DNA of 64,000 bases. Origin: Sclerodactyla briareus. Lineage: Eukaryota > Echinodermata > Holothuroidea > Dendrochirotida > Sclerodactylidae. Positions 10,340 through 22,279 of this stretch are shown one piece after another. The stretch covers positions 155,001-219,000 of the forward strand of contig JAODTK010005915.1 of NCBI GenBank assembly GCA_026419785.1, given 5' to 3'. Position 1 is the stretch's first letter. Each line of letters starts with the position of its first letter. The translations under genes and the position numbers were made by a program. Under the pieces are notes generated by a model. It was not told the DNA's origin, did no database searches, and saw only the letters and a list, made by a program, of their open reading frames with translations.

Positions 10340-13300
10340 ATAAAGTAGCACCGGGATCATTGATATCTATACCGTAGTCATTCGTCAATAATTTAATAGC
10401 TCTCTTTCATAATAATTTAGTTTTTTAAAATAAGGATAACTGGGTATTCCTCTCGCCAAGGCACCCACCCCGATTATTATATTGAAAATCGACGTTATCC
10501 AGTCCCGGGAGATCCTTAGAACTGGACAATCCGGTTCGATCCTTCCACTGACAATTTGTGTATTGTGACGTACACAGGCCTTAGCCTGTGTTTGCTTATT
10601 GTAGATCATTCCCTCGCACTCATTAATTAAAGAACTGAGGGAAGTATCTTATATGTAATTAATGCAGTAATTAGTTAACGTATTAGTTGTGTAGAGAAGC
10701 TAAAGAGACACTTCGGGTTACAACCTATCCACTATGCTGATTTAGTCCGTATCATAATGACTGCCCTACCGTACGGAATGTGATCCTCAACTGAATGAAA
10801 CGACTGACGAAAGTCTCATTAAGAATCCTTCTCGTTTATGCTCGACTAATTAAAAAACAAACTGCATGGTGAACATACTTTTTTGGAACTCGGGTTTTGT
10901 TTTCAATATGAAATACCTTATGGTATGCAGGTTCTACGATTTCAGGCGCATGTCAGTTTTTCCAAGAGGGTTTTTTGTTTTTTTAAACACGGTACACAGC
11001 GGCGATAGGGAACGTGGGTAATATTTACAAGCTGGCGGCGCCCATGGTAAACGAAATCGTTAGAAGGGATGATTATGACGATTGTTAGAATTGAGGACTT
11101 CTCCCTAATGGTTATAGCGTGGAAAAGATGACTGAATGAGAATTTCGTCTTCAATCGTGCCACCCAAATGACAGCACTATTCAGAGAAACATAGATCAAG
11201 GGAATTTTCCATTGAAGGACATGCTAAAGGCTGAAAAAAGATACCTGCGTCTTCTTCTAGATCAATGTATTCAGCAAAAGAACATTCATGTGCTAATTGT
11301 GAGAACTGTGTGGTGTCGGTTTGAAGAGAGTTGCCTGTCACGATCTATGAGGATCTTCGTGGGAGCGATGTTACATCGCAAGGAGAGATGCGGCGCTTCT
11401 AACCAGACCGGTCGTTAAGTCAAGTTTATTTCTTCCGGACTAGAGGTTATAAACACGGAGAAGAGACAAGGATCGGCGTTATAAATACAATTTCTAAACC
11501 ACCAAACTTAATGGTTGGGTTACCACGGTCGGAATTGAAATAATACACTTGTTTTAGGGTTCTCGAAATGGACAAAGCGATGACATATATAACTAATAGA
11601 TGTTCAGTTTTTGCGGTTCCGTATAGATTGATAGGTGCAGTTCATCATTTTTTAGATTTTAGTAGTGTAATTTGTGTAAATTTAGTTAGTTTAGATTGCT
11701 TTAGCATAGTTCAGACGGGATTCCATCTCCCAATGTTTAACCTTTCGGATTACCTCGCAGTTTTCATTGCCCGCCGGGTTGTTTCCCTACTCAAACCATT
11801 TATCTCAAGTTCAACACAAGGAATGGTAGGTTGTGTTCCATTATTTTATTTTAAGTTTGGCTTGGAAATTTGCCAACTTGTTGAGAGCATTATCTCCCTT
11901 CTGCCGGCAATTTGCTCGACGGAAACCTTTCCCTCACATGCAAAAAAAGAGGAGAAAACCTCACTCAGATCCTCCCGTCTGGGAAATATGCAGCTTGCTA
12001 CTCTCAAAACTAATTGAGGCTATATTTACCTTAGTCTTTCAGCAAAAGTTCCGATCACTAGATCACAGGAAGGGTTTCTTTTCTTCGGAGAGTGTGCATG
12101 AGGTGGCCATCCTATATCAGGGCTGGTCAAGAAGGCCAGAGTGAGGAGGAAATGACCCATAAGTGATTTGAGCATATCGGATTGGGTAAGGTTTCTTGAA
12201 TAATTGTTTTCTATCAGTTTGTTTCTATCAGTTGTTTTTTCGTTTGGGCAAGCAGGCCCTCCGGTCATAGGAATGTCCCTTATGTTTGCTTGTCCTGACC
12301 CTTTGTCCCTGCTCCCTCTTCTTGTATTTTGTGTACGTTGTAATTATTTTGATGTTCAAATAAATAATTAATATTGAAGTTGGCACATAACAAGACTGCC
12401 AATGGCACAGTAGCTCACTTAGTCTGCTTTTTTTAGTTGTTTGAATTGTATACTCAAGTTGAATAACTTGAATAACTTGTACGATTGTATGTCAAGCGTG
12501 GCTATTTGGTACTATTCCTCAAGCTATCCCCAAAGCAGGTTGGAAATGGCTACGGCATTTCTTGGAGGGCTAATGGGAGCGCTTGAGCATAACGTGGGAC
12601 GCAAACCACTGACAGCCATGGATTTAGATTCAGCGAATTAATATCAGAAGTAATCTGGGATGAGAACCACTATTTCCACAAAATGACCGCTATTGATCCA
12701 ATGTTTGGTTAGGTTAATACTGACCAACAGTCCTAACAAAATGGGAGAACTGGCCCCTCATGACCTTTGGACCTCCAAATTCCTGAATATCCTCCAAAAC
12801 TATTGATCATTAATAATACTGACCATACTTCATGATCATCTATCTATTCTCTAGCGAGACGTTATTTTGACGGTTCGAACGAAATGGGGACGCATTCGAC
12901 TCTTTGACCCAAATGTGACCAGACTAATAGGTAGATAGCTTCTCAATCACAATGGATCACCCAGCGGTGTTTGCCGAGGTGACATTACTGGTGTTATTTA
13001 ATCTACCAACGCTCCTCCTCCAACTGATCGAAAAAACAGAGACTGATTATGTTTGCTTCATTGCTGGAAATATTTGCATCATTGAATTATGGACTTTGTG
13101 ACAGAGGGATCTAGGGGATTCGAGATATCTTGTGGCATAAAAAAAAAACAGTTGAACATCGAATGAAGATTTTATTCAGTGTTTTTTTTTTTTTTTAATA
13201 AGGCTGAAGAATTGCGTTTTTTCATATTTCCTGCATGGCAAGAATGAGACTTTCGAACTCTTCGGCATGGACAAACATCTAAGTGAGGAAGTACGACATC

Positions 13301-14340
13301 AAGACAAGGAACTTTGCATCCCAGTTTTGCACAGCAAACTTGATCCCAGTCATGTTCATTATGTACATAATGAATGAATTTAAAAACACTCCTAATGTAC
13401 GTACGATCTCTACAATCCACGAGCTACCGCTGAGGATCCTAGACACGAATTGTATGGTACAGTAAGGGTCATTTTCATTTGATCAAACCTAATACTCTGT
13501 TCGCGTGGCTGTTGTTCATTCCGTTAGTATAACTTGAATGGCGCCACGAACACAACTCGAGACCCGCGAGCTACCCATCATTCGTCACTATACTAACAAT
13601 AATATTTTCACAGTCAAACAATTTCATTCCCCTGACCTTGCGTCATGGGTATTTTAATTTTACATTATCTTTTCACCCTTCCCCAATTTTGAAGTTGTTT
13701 ATATCCAGATCATCGCACGGGGAATTTTCTTGATTTAATATCCTGGATTCTACGCACACGGACATAAAACCGGTAACCTCTAATTATTACAACCTGATGG
13801 TACAGAGTGAACTGATGTGGATGTTTGACACTGGGTGGGTCTTGTTTTAGACTATCAAAGCATCCTCATCGGTGTTTAGGTACTTAGGTGTTAGAACTAC
13901 ACTGTTATATTATTGTTCCTAAATAACTGTATTGTTCTTGCAGTTGCGCCCGTGACTGCAGATAGGTTGGCCGTTATCTATATAATTGAATGTAAATTGC
14001 CCAATTTATCGTAAACTTACACTGTAATTCACATTAATTCTGTTAACTCACTAAGAGTCACTGAACGAATGTTTGTTGAGTAATTGATTTTTACTTATGT
14101 TGCATACAGGCTTTATCCGAGTTATCTTATCTACAAACACCGACCTGCCAAATATAATTTTTCTATTTTTACTAACTGCTTTTCGGAGAAACAACAAAAA
14201 CAGAATACTTCAAATTGACCACAAACATTAGGGTTAACGTCCTCACTACGACAAGTCATATGAAAATGAGTGTTATTTTGTCAAGCCTGTATCCGTTTTC
14301 AAATTGGATGATTCATCAACAAACGAGAAAGCAACTATGC
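10340..14340. other. No gene recognised; A/T-rich
   Basis: Apart from the 11568-12017 ORF (listed separately), I see no supported gene. A 3'-UTR-like end with overlapping AATAAA signals occurs at about 12358-12372, and A and T runs at 13139-13150 and 13181-13197. The phrase CTCATGACCTTTGGACCTCC (12756-12775) resembles a degenerate repeat common in invertebrate genomes, but I could not define its unit. Confidence 0.4.
11568..12017 (+). other. 149-codon ORF, function unknown
   Basis: This is the longest uninterrupted plus-strand frame in the region. It starts with ATG and is rich in hydrophobic residues in the first 90 codons, then turns basic and charged (AKKEEKTSLRSSRLG). A second overlapping open frame (11833-12144) contains basic KKRRKPHSD. 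No domain was recognised. It could be a fragment of an element or chance; its length is unusual only relative to the surroundings. Confidence 0.2.
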
Positions 14341-14341
14341 G

Positions 14342-14941
14342 GTGGCGGCACAGCTCTATATAGGAGCCGTTCTCGGCAGCCTACTGCCAAGTATCGATGT
14401 TCACGTGCGACCGAGAGGAGGTCGGGGCATCTCGCGTACGCGCTAAGGGAGTCGTCGTGCGTACAGGCAGTCCCAAAGCAGCCAGCTTACACAGAGTCAG
14501 TACAGGCACTCCCAAAGCAGCCAGCTTACACAGAGTCAGTACAGGCACTCCCAAAGCAGCCAGTATACACAGAGTCAGTACAGGCACTCCCAAAGCAGCC
14601 AGCTTACATAGAGTCAGTACAGGCCCTCCCAAAGCAGCCAGCTTACACAGAGTCAGTACAGGCACTCCCAAAGCAGCCAGCTTACACAGAGTCAGTACAG
14701 GCACTCCCAAAGCAGCCAGCTTACACAGAGTCAGTACGGGGCATACGCACGGTCGAAGCGGTAAGGAGCCGGGTAAGCAAAAGTACTTGTTTTCGCTAGG
14801 GGAAACGCAGCACCGAGACGACGCCCGCGGAGCGCCTGCAGCACGTGCGCCTCGGGGCGTGGCGGCACAGCTCTATATAGGAGCCATTCGCGGAAGCCTA
14901 CTGCCAAGTATCGATGTTCCCGTGCGACCGAGATGAGGTCG
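14342..14941. repeat. 83-bp direct repeats with TATA box flanking a VNTR (TRIM-like or composite repeat)
   Basis: The sequence beginning GTGGCGGCACAGCTCTATAT at 14342-14423 recurs at 14859-14941 with only about six substitutions. Similarity stops abruptly at both sides of each copy. Each repeat contains CTCTATATAGGAGCC, a good TATA-box match, and TACTGCCAAGTATCGATGTT. Between them lie seven 39-bp units and G/C-rich linker. Short direct repeats bearing a TATA box around a small non-coding interior fit a terminal-repeat retrotransposon in miniature. No primer-binding site, polypurine tract or TG…CA end is evident, so a locally duplicated satellite is equally possible. Confidence 0.5.
14461..14733. 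repeat. 39-bp minisatellite, 7 copies
   Basis: Seven head-to-tail units of exactly 39 bases (GTACAGGCACTCCCAAAGCA + 19 more), with one to three substitutions and no indels between copies. Because 39 is divisible by 3, several frames stay open on both strands. The apparent long repeat proteins here (for example PKAASLHRVSTGT units) are therefore a by-product. Uniform unit length suggests recent expansion. Confidence 0.95.
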
Positions 14942-14959
14942 CCCAGCATTATTCGAGGA

Positions 14960-17900
14960 TGTTTTTTTATGGTAAACATTATGATGTTATCGAAGATTAT
15001 TCAAGGCCACCTATGGGGAAGGAACTGCTGTATAACGCTTGTCTTTATATAACTTCAAGTGTTCCTCTGATGTTGTTGGATTTCAGAACAGGGAGTACAT
15101 CACAGAGGGGGATATCTTTTTTTTATATATATCATAGACAACCACATGTCATCAACAGTCATCCAAGGTCAGTCGCAAGCAAGAAGCTAGTAAATTGCAC
15201 TACAATTACCAGTGACAGTGCCGATAGGGTGGTTGAATTCCTGGGAAAGGATGTATATCATTGAGGGAACATATTTCATGGAACCGTCATGTCATTGAAG
15301 GTTTATTCAATCAGTCTAAATGACAATGACAAACCTTCCGACGTTGACAGACCAGTTGTTTTCATGTTACGCCCCCCGCCCCCCCCCCCCCCTCAAACGA
15401 AACGGCAAAAATACCATCAAGCAGGAAGTGATGTGCCTTTGGGCTTTTATCTTCAGCTAATCCTTCATCTTTTATCTTCACTAACAGTTGCTTTGTGTTC
15501 TTATACACTCTCCGTATATTTAACAACCTAAAATTACCACCTATCCTCATACTGTATTGTTGCTACATTGTTAGTCAAGTGCTTTATTGATTGAAAGTCT
15601 TCTACTTCATATTGCCTAAATTACTAAAATCATGTAGTAACCCTCAGTCACCAAAAGTCTTGTCTCGAAATTGTAGATGTTTTTGCCTTTTGAAATATGT
15701 GTTATTCTCCAGAGTAATTGAGACTGAAATATCCTGTGAAATGCAAATTGCAGAAATTCATCAAAATAAGTATGAAAACAGCCGTTTTCCCTCAAAAAAA
15801 TCATATCCATAGCACTTTCAGAAATGTTGTTACATTGTACTCTGTACATTGTCTAATTTTTGAAACATTGCCCTTCCACTGTCTAAATATATTCGAGAGA
15901 GAACATATTTGGGGAATTCTAAATCCACATTTTTTGTACTTTTCGACTGGTTGAATGGAGAAAAAAGGTAATTTGTGCTTCCTTAACTCGCTAAAAAATC
16001 ATCCAGCCATCGAAACCTGCAATTATCTTGGAAAATAGTGAAAATGTGTGAAATGTAAAATGTTTTTTCCCCCAAAAATTTTTGCTTGATGATTTAGAGT
16101 GAAGTTTGAGCAAATTATTAAAGAGAGTGTGAATTTTTTATAACGTTAGGCCACGACTAACTGGACATATCTGCGGAAACCATAGACATAAACGATACTC
16201 ACAACGCTCACCAGTCCACGAGTTCACTACCACACTGCAGGCCTCGACCAACACACCAACACATGAACACACAACACACACACACACACACACGCACACG
16301 CAACACACTAACGTCCACTTTTCGAGCGCGCTCCATTGCTGGACCTCCCAGCACCCATAGGTACCCGTATAGGGGACCCCTCAGTGGATGGTTCTCAACA
16401 ACCACAATTGCTACCATAGCAACCAGCCAGCAATAGTGAATATAGGTGAAATGTGCCCACTGACTAATCTAATATCTAATCTGACCAATGATTGGTTGAG
16501 GCCTCATTGGGCTCTAATATAGAGGTTCCCGTATCACATAACATGCATTGATGGCATCAGTCGTGGGACACTATCCTCGCCCCCCTCCCCTCCCTCCGTC
16601 GCCACCCATTGCCGTTAATTCCCATTAGGGATCTACATTAACAAGCATCAGGAGTTCCAATGAAACTGAAATAAGAGCAGTCTTCGGTAAGAGAGTCAAG
16701 GGGGGCAAGAGGTGTAGGCTACAATCCTGCACAAGCTGCAGCCCTATACGCATGGACTTCTTTTTTACTATAGGTGAATCCCCATGAAACAGTGACATAT
16801 CTACACGAAATCTTAGCCTCATTTGAAAGTGTTGTATTTTGGTCGCAGTTGCACACGCCGAGGAATTATCCCCATCCTGAATAGTATTTACGTCAAGAAC
16901 GATCAAACTCCCTCAATAGGCCTATCGCCTCTTTTGAACTGTTAGATAAAAGTTTGCCTCGAGTCAGCGGCGGTGCCGTACAGTAGCCTAGGCCGATAAT
17001 TGTGTTCTTTCTTCGCACATATTTTTTACAAATATTTTTTCCGCATTTATTGTTTAGGTTAGAGAATGACTGCTCACCAGTAGTCAGGTTGTTTGCTATT
17101 GTGTGGAAGCGGTCGATCCTTCATCTAGTGACAGTTCAACATTTTCACCTCTGGGAGACAGGCAACAGCGCGCAACTCTCTGAGGTGCGGCCGCGTAGCT
17201 CCCAAGTCGGTAACAGTCAATGCAGCCATCATACATCACTAACCATGTACCCTTTTGGTTAACATGTGCATTGGGTTCTTGGACACCCAAGCCAAGCGCT
17301 CATCGTGCTAGCTCTCAGCTGATGTACATCGCTGCAGCTCTAACAAAGGAATATTTCATGACTGTTTGAGTGACAAATACATTAAATCCACTCGTTCCAT
17401 TTACCGTATGTAGGAACTAGCAAGTGATCAACCTGGCAATGTTCAGAAGTTGTTCCACATTCATATGATTTCAATCGTGTCATGGTCAGGCAGTATAATT
17501 TTTCATCCTGACTCGTGCCGTCTCCCTAACCTCTGATTGAGCGTCGATATACGATGCCCAGTGATTACAAGCCTTCTTAGGTCCATAGGTGGTGATCGAT
17601 TGGGTAAATCTGTCCAATTAAGTGATATCAGGTCTGCTCTTACGTGTAAGCGTGGTGAATTGCCACAAAACACTCTTAAGGAACAAGCCATCACTTACTA
17701 TCAATTTTCAATTGCTCCTGTTCAGGAGACTTATATTACAGGATAGTATTAGTACTATTCACATATTTATAGTTGTTTAGCAAGTATTTGACCTAATCTG
17801 TGCTATTATATGTTTGCAAGGTTTCCAAACCTCTGTGGGTATGACCTCCATGATAGGGATCATCGAATCTATGTCGGATAAATGAATATGGCCTCCATAG

Positions 17901-18310
17901 GGGTCTTAGACAGACCTCATGTTGTAAACTTTTGAACATGGCCCAATAATGAGAATAATGTGCCCCAACCAAAATAGGGAGTATGGGTCCTCTACATCCT
18001 TGCACCTAAGACTGTGCACGTTTGACCTGAAAGGGACACAAATTATTATCTACTAATGGCCAACGGACATAACCTCGTATTTTCGTGTTGCACTAGTTAT
18101 CGTTTCAACGTGCATTTCAAATGAACACTTGGAATTATATTTATATATTAAGTGGCCGGTCCAGAATTTGAAAAAAAAAATCACACATTAACAATAATAC
18201 AACCTTCGATACATACGCAATGTAACCGAGGTGTATTTTCTTATCAGTACGGTTAGCGTGTTGACCACCATGGCACTATTTATAGACTCTTCATTTTTTT
18301 ATTCCTTGCA
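14960..18310. other. No gene recognised; simple repeats
   Basis: Contains a C run (15374-15391) and a (CA)n tract at 16268-16306. A 69-codon ORF at 17537-17746 (VDIRCPVITSLLRSIGG…) is open but unrecognised. Nothing else could be supported. Confidence 0.4.
16268..16306. repeat. (CA)n microsatellite
   Basis: Alternating CA with occasional CG and AA interruptions. Confidence 0.9.
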
Positions 18311-18317
18311 AAAGGAT

Positions 18318-18440
18318 CTATGTGTCTATGTTGTATGTGTGTATGTAAGTTTGTGTGTGTTCGTGTCAGTGTGTGTTTGTGGTGTGTGTGCGTGTGTGCG
18401 GTGTGCGTGTTGTGTGTGTTGTGTGTGTGTGTGTGTGGGG
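18318..18440. repeat. (TG)n microsatellite
   Basis: Interrupted TG repeat about 120 bases long, ending immediately before the 148-bp tandem array. The array may have grown from, or be anchored by, this tract. Confidence 0.9.
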
Positions 18441-18445
18441 TAAAT

Positions 18446-18925
18446 GTTCGTTCGGGATTCGTATTCGAGCAAATTCGAAAACCGTAAATGACGTAAGTGT
18501 CATATTTGGGATGTAGCCTTGTCATGTTGTTTTGGGGGTAGATCACCCCTATTTTTATGTAATGGGTCAAGTCAGCGAAAGGTAATGTTAGGGCCCAAAT
18601 CGATTCGGAATTCTTGGTCAATCGATCAAACTCGGAACCCTGTAAATGACATGTGACGTCATATATGGCATGTAGCTCCGTCATGTGGAGTAGATAACCC
18701 CTCTTTTTATGAATGTGTCAAGTTCACGAAAGGTAATGTAGGCCCAAATTCGTTCGGATTCTGTAATCGAGCAAACTCGGAAACCTAAATGACATGTGCG
18801 TCATATAGGGCATGTACCTTCGTCATGTGGAGTAGATAAACCCCTATTTTTTATGAAATGGTCCATGTCACGAAAGGTCATGAAGGGCCCAAAACGTTCG
18901 GAATCTTGTTATCGAGCAAACTCGG
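18446..18925. repeat. Tandem repeat, unit about 148 bp, just over 3 copies
   Basis: A recognisable landmark (GTTCGG…TCGAGCAAACTCGGAAAC) recurs at about 18447, 18600, 18751 and 18894. Each is followed by CTAAATGACATGTG…GTCATAT, GTCATGTGGAGTAGATAA and a CCCCTATTTTTATGAA block. Copies differ by many small indels, so the array is old. No coding frame persists. Confidence 0.85.
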
Positions 18926-18929
18926 ATAC

Positions 18930-20210
18930 AGTCCCTATAGCTTGTCAATTGCATCCCCCCACTTCCCTGGACAGGTTAGTCATTGTAGGGACATTGTCCC
19001 TACATGGTATCCTCACATGCTGGTCATTGTACCATATGTCCGTAATCACTAATGTGACTGGAGGGGTAAGTCTTTGCAAGCCATCGTTTAAATTGTCCAG
19101 CAGAGTAGTCTGTGGTCTATTAAAATGAAAGTAACGGAGGGGTGCATCATTTTGTTGACCCACCTAATTGCAATGACCCCTTGTCTGGAGTACTAGGGGT
19201 TTGTCCCTGACAATTGACAAGGCATAATTGTTTAAAAATACCTTGTATCAATAGCTATTTTACTAGTCCATCAAACATGTTTCTGCCATTTCTAGGTAAA
19301 CTTTTCACAAAGGATTTTTCAATCACATTTTTTCTCCTACATTGTGGGGTTGGGAATTTCTCTTATATGGCCCACCCCATGTAGCACCACCCATAACAAA
19401 TATATCTGGGCTGTATGATCATATAACCCATATCTAGGCCCCATAGATCTATAATAGAACAGACACGAATCTTTGCAATATTCTAGTGTGGAACATGACA
19501 TAAAGCCCTGTGAGACCTTTCTGAATGATGTGGGCTCATTTACAGTAATATTGCTCCAGTATGACTTTCTGGCCAATTGTTTACAATGTGATTAGTCCCT
19601 GGCAACCAATTTCCCCAAATAGTCCCATCATGTGACTGTCAAACCATGATAGAGAGGCACTGGGGAGGAGAAACCTCCTACCCATCTCTGCCTGGGGTAC
19701 AGGTTGAGTCTCACTTTTTGTTCAATGCGAAAAATGCCACAATAACTGTGCCCTTCCCCACTTTCAGAAGCTTACTGGACCCTTCTTTCCTTCTTCTCCC
19801 TTCCAACCCACCCCCTCGCCACTGTTTTTACACACACCACAGTTAATCTCCTTATTATTTCTTGTCACTACTAACACGATGTACCCAATTGGTCAATCTG
19901 CCTGTCCCAATTATTTTACATCCTGGAGTGTGCTTTTTTGCTGGTTCTAGGAAGTTTGGACTTTAGATGTAAACAATCCGATAATCGTAACCTAAGTGCA
20001 CACAGAACTATTTGGATTACACACTCTCAATCCTCTTATCCTTGCCAGTCTAGGCACTATTTCCACACTGAATGTCTGACAGCAGTTAAGTTTGCTTGTG
20101 CGTTTACCTCACAGCTCACACCCAACTTGAGCGATTTAATCCTTTGGGATTGGGACCGATGGTTGACCAGCAAATTGGCTTATAATAGTAAAAACACAAT
20201 GTGGGTTGAA
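18930..20210. other. No gene recognised
   Basis: Short phrases such as CATTGTAGGGACATTGTCCC (18983-19002, an inverted repeat) and CCCTACATGG suggest repeat-derived sequence. No frame has recognisable similarity. Confidence 0.4.
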
Positions 20211-20215
20211 AGTTT

Positions 20216-20590
20216 GTGGGCGGGGGAGTTCGAAGCGAAGAGGATTATGCTGGGCCAATTTTTATAGGTGTTTCTCGGACGTTCGCCTCGACCCGGCGTT
20301 CATGGAACCAAACACGTTGGTGTAGCACACAGCCTGTAATAGCTGGGCAGGCTAAGAGCGCGAAACCAGGAGTCACCCATCTCGTCGAACCTTCAGTTGC
20401 CATCTCCAGTGGAGATACTACCTCCCGGAAGAGCGCCCGGAAATCTGAGACTACGATGCCGTCGCAATCCTCCTACGTCCGAAAGTCACCCTCTTCGGTC
20501 GAAGATTCTGGACTCGTCTGGCCAGAGACGTGGTCACCTGCTCATTCCGGCCGGGAAAGTCGGCTGGGGTTAGCAAATCCAATCGATTGA
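20216..20590 (+). CDS. 124-codon G/C-richer ORF, Ser/Arg-rich, unknown
   Basis: The ORF stands out because its G+C content is clearly higher than the flanks. Its composition (Ser, Thr, Arg, Pro) looks like disordered coding sequence: SSGDTTSRKSARKSETTMPS and QSSYVRKSPSSVEDSGLVWP, ending LGLANPID. The first ~25 codons may not belong to it. There is no recognised domain. It could be a host exon, the ORF1 or gag of a retroelement, or chance. A splice donor was not evident at its end. Confidence 0.3.
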   Translation: MGGGVRSEEDYAGPIFIGVSRTFASTRRSWNQTRWCSTQPVIAGQAKSAKPGVTHLVEPSVAISSGDTTSRKSARKSETTMPSQSSYVRKSPSSVEDSGLVWPETWSPAHSGRESRLGLANPID

Positions 20591-21010
20591 CCATTTACAT
20601 CCCATGTCTGACGTTGACAGGACTTGTGAGAAATACTGGAGGTAATATCGCTATCTTCTAACCAACGATGCTTGAAACCATTTATACAACTGGACAGAAA
20701 AAAAACAAATCTTCATTAGCCATTAGGTTATCGATTCCAAAAGTAGTTCATGATGCGATAATTTTGAAGGAGGTGATATCAAACACCTGATGGAACCCTC
20801 GCGCTCTCACACACCAAATCGATTGGATCGCCTGAGAACCACTTTTTGCCAACACGAAACTCTGAAGTGTTTTATAGAAAAAAAATCCGCCTGACTGACT
20901 AAGGTTTTTAGGTACCATATATATATCACTTTCACTATTCAATTATGAAAATGGCGCCAGGCCGAAGAGTGGATGATTGTGGTATCGCGTGTGTATGGGT
21001 GTTTATTACC

Positions 21011-21012
<2 letters not shown>

Positions 21013-21049
<37 letters not shown>

Positions 21050-21063
21050 TATATATATATATA

Positions 21064-21128
<65 letters not shown>

Positions 21129-21200
21129 ATATAATATATATAATATATATATATATCTATATATATATATAATATATATATATATATAGATATATGTATA
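21013..21200. repeat. (TA)n microsatellite
   Basis: About 185 bases of alternating TA with scattered ATAG/ATTATAT interruptions. It produces spurious Tyr/Ile-rich ORFs on both strands. Confidence 0.95.
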
Positions 21201-21469
21201 CAATTCGAACCATGTTGAAAAGTAGGCGATGTAATAATATATTTATAGCGCAGCACGCTGCTATATCGAAGCACGCTGGTGTTGCTCCCACGTGAATGAT
21301 TTGCAATTGTCGCAATTGAGTTGCTTAGAGAACTTCTTCCTAGTTTTAAAAAGGCGCAGAAGGCGGGTCTCTGTCGCCTGTCATAGCCAATTCTGAAACC
21401 ACTCATTAGGCCGTGCCCTGAAGTGTGCGAGAAGACAACTGAAGAGTTTGAGATCTAAGTTTCGGTTGG

Positions 21470-22270
21470 TACAATCGAACGCCCAAAGTGGTCACTGGGT
21501 TGCAGCATGGAGACGTCTCACTATACCCATCAATCGATGTAGAATATGCGATTGAACAGCTGAAGGATGTTGTAATCTTCTTAAGGAGTGCGACCTGGAG
21601 TCCCACATTGTTCATCAAAAATAGGAATAGAATCTAAAAACGACATTGATACCAAAAGGAGTTACAAGGTCAGCATGCCCATCCAGGAAAAGGAAAGGAA
21701 GGACCCAACGATAACAGCATTGGGTCGAGCAGTGATAGGTTACACAAGTGGGATCCTTGGCACAAATCCGAGAGAGAACCTTATGAAGCGACGACCAAGC
21801 GATAATTCACAATAGCCATCAAAGCAACTCTAAAAGGAAAATCCTACACAACCAGTGTGCGTGTTCGATGGTGACGTGTTGAACAGAAGGGGGAGCAGCA
21901 TTGGGTGGGTCTTGCCGAGAATTGGAAAACCGGTTCAGCCTTGGGGCAAGAGAAGTTTCACAAGAATACGTTGATGACATGGCCCTGTTAGTGAAGCATG
22001 AAGCACACAGACGGAGAGGTGGGAGAGAGGTTCATTACTTGGTAAACACATATTACACATCTATTAATACTAAGTGACTACGATCATCCTAGCAATAACG
22101 GAAAGGGTAGGATGCCATACTGGATATCAATGTGTGAATGGTGAGGTCGACAGCAACATTAAGCCAATGGCAACAAAGATATGTGATTCAATCAAGATTC
22201 TGCATTTCAGCTGAAGACAGACATGTTGAAGAGTTGCAAAGAAGGAAAGTTATTGAGAAGGCAGTACGTC
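21470..22270 (+). pseudogene. Non-LTR reverse transcriptase fragment (unassigned clade)
   Basis: A GLRQGD-type block is seen as VVTGLQHGDVSLYPSIDVEY with AIEQLKDVV following (21485-21570). The catalytic box is seen as SQEYVDDMALLV (about 21957-21995, YVDD). Downstream blocks TKxxM-like and NGEVDSNIKPMATKICDSIK (about 22135-22195) follow in the order expected of an RT palm and thumb. A divergent or duplicated piece with a second basic stretch lies between the two boxes. Broken by several frameshifts; the RTE/jockey-like assignment is a guess. Confidence 0.5.
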
Positions 22271-22279
22271 ACTGAAGAG

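Noticed and set aside
10520..10560. GGTTCGATCC resembling a pol III B box
   Set aside because: No A box at the right distance and no tail; an isolated 10-base match is expected by chance.
14215..14936. Long repeat-protein ORFs (up to 194 codons) on both strands
   Set aside because: They are produced by a 39-bp minisatellite whose length is divisible by three; several frames are equally open, so there is no reason to accept any as a gene.
18231..18684. Cys/Val-rich and His/Thr-rich ORFs
   Set aside because: Translations of the (TG)n tract and the adjoining tandem repeat, not genes.
20939..21406. Tyr/Ile-rich 155-codon ORF on the minus strand
   Set aside because: Almost entirely a translation of the (TA)n microsatellite.
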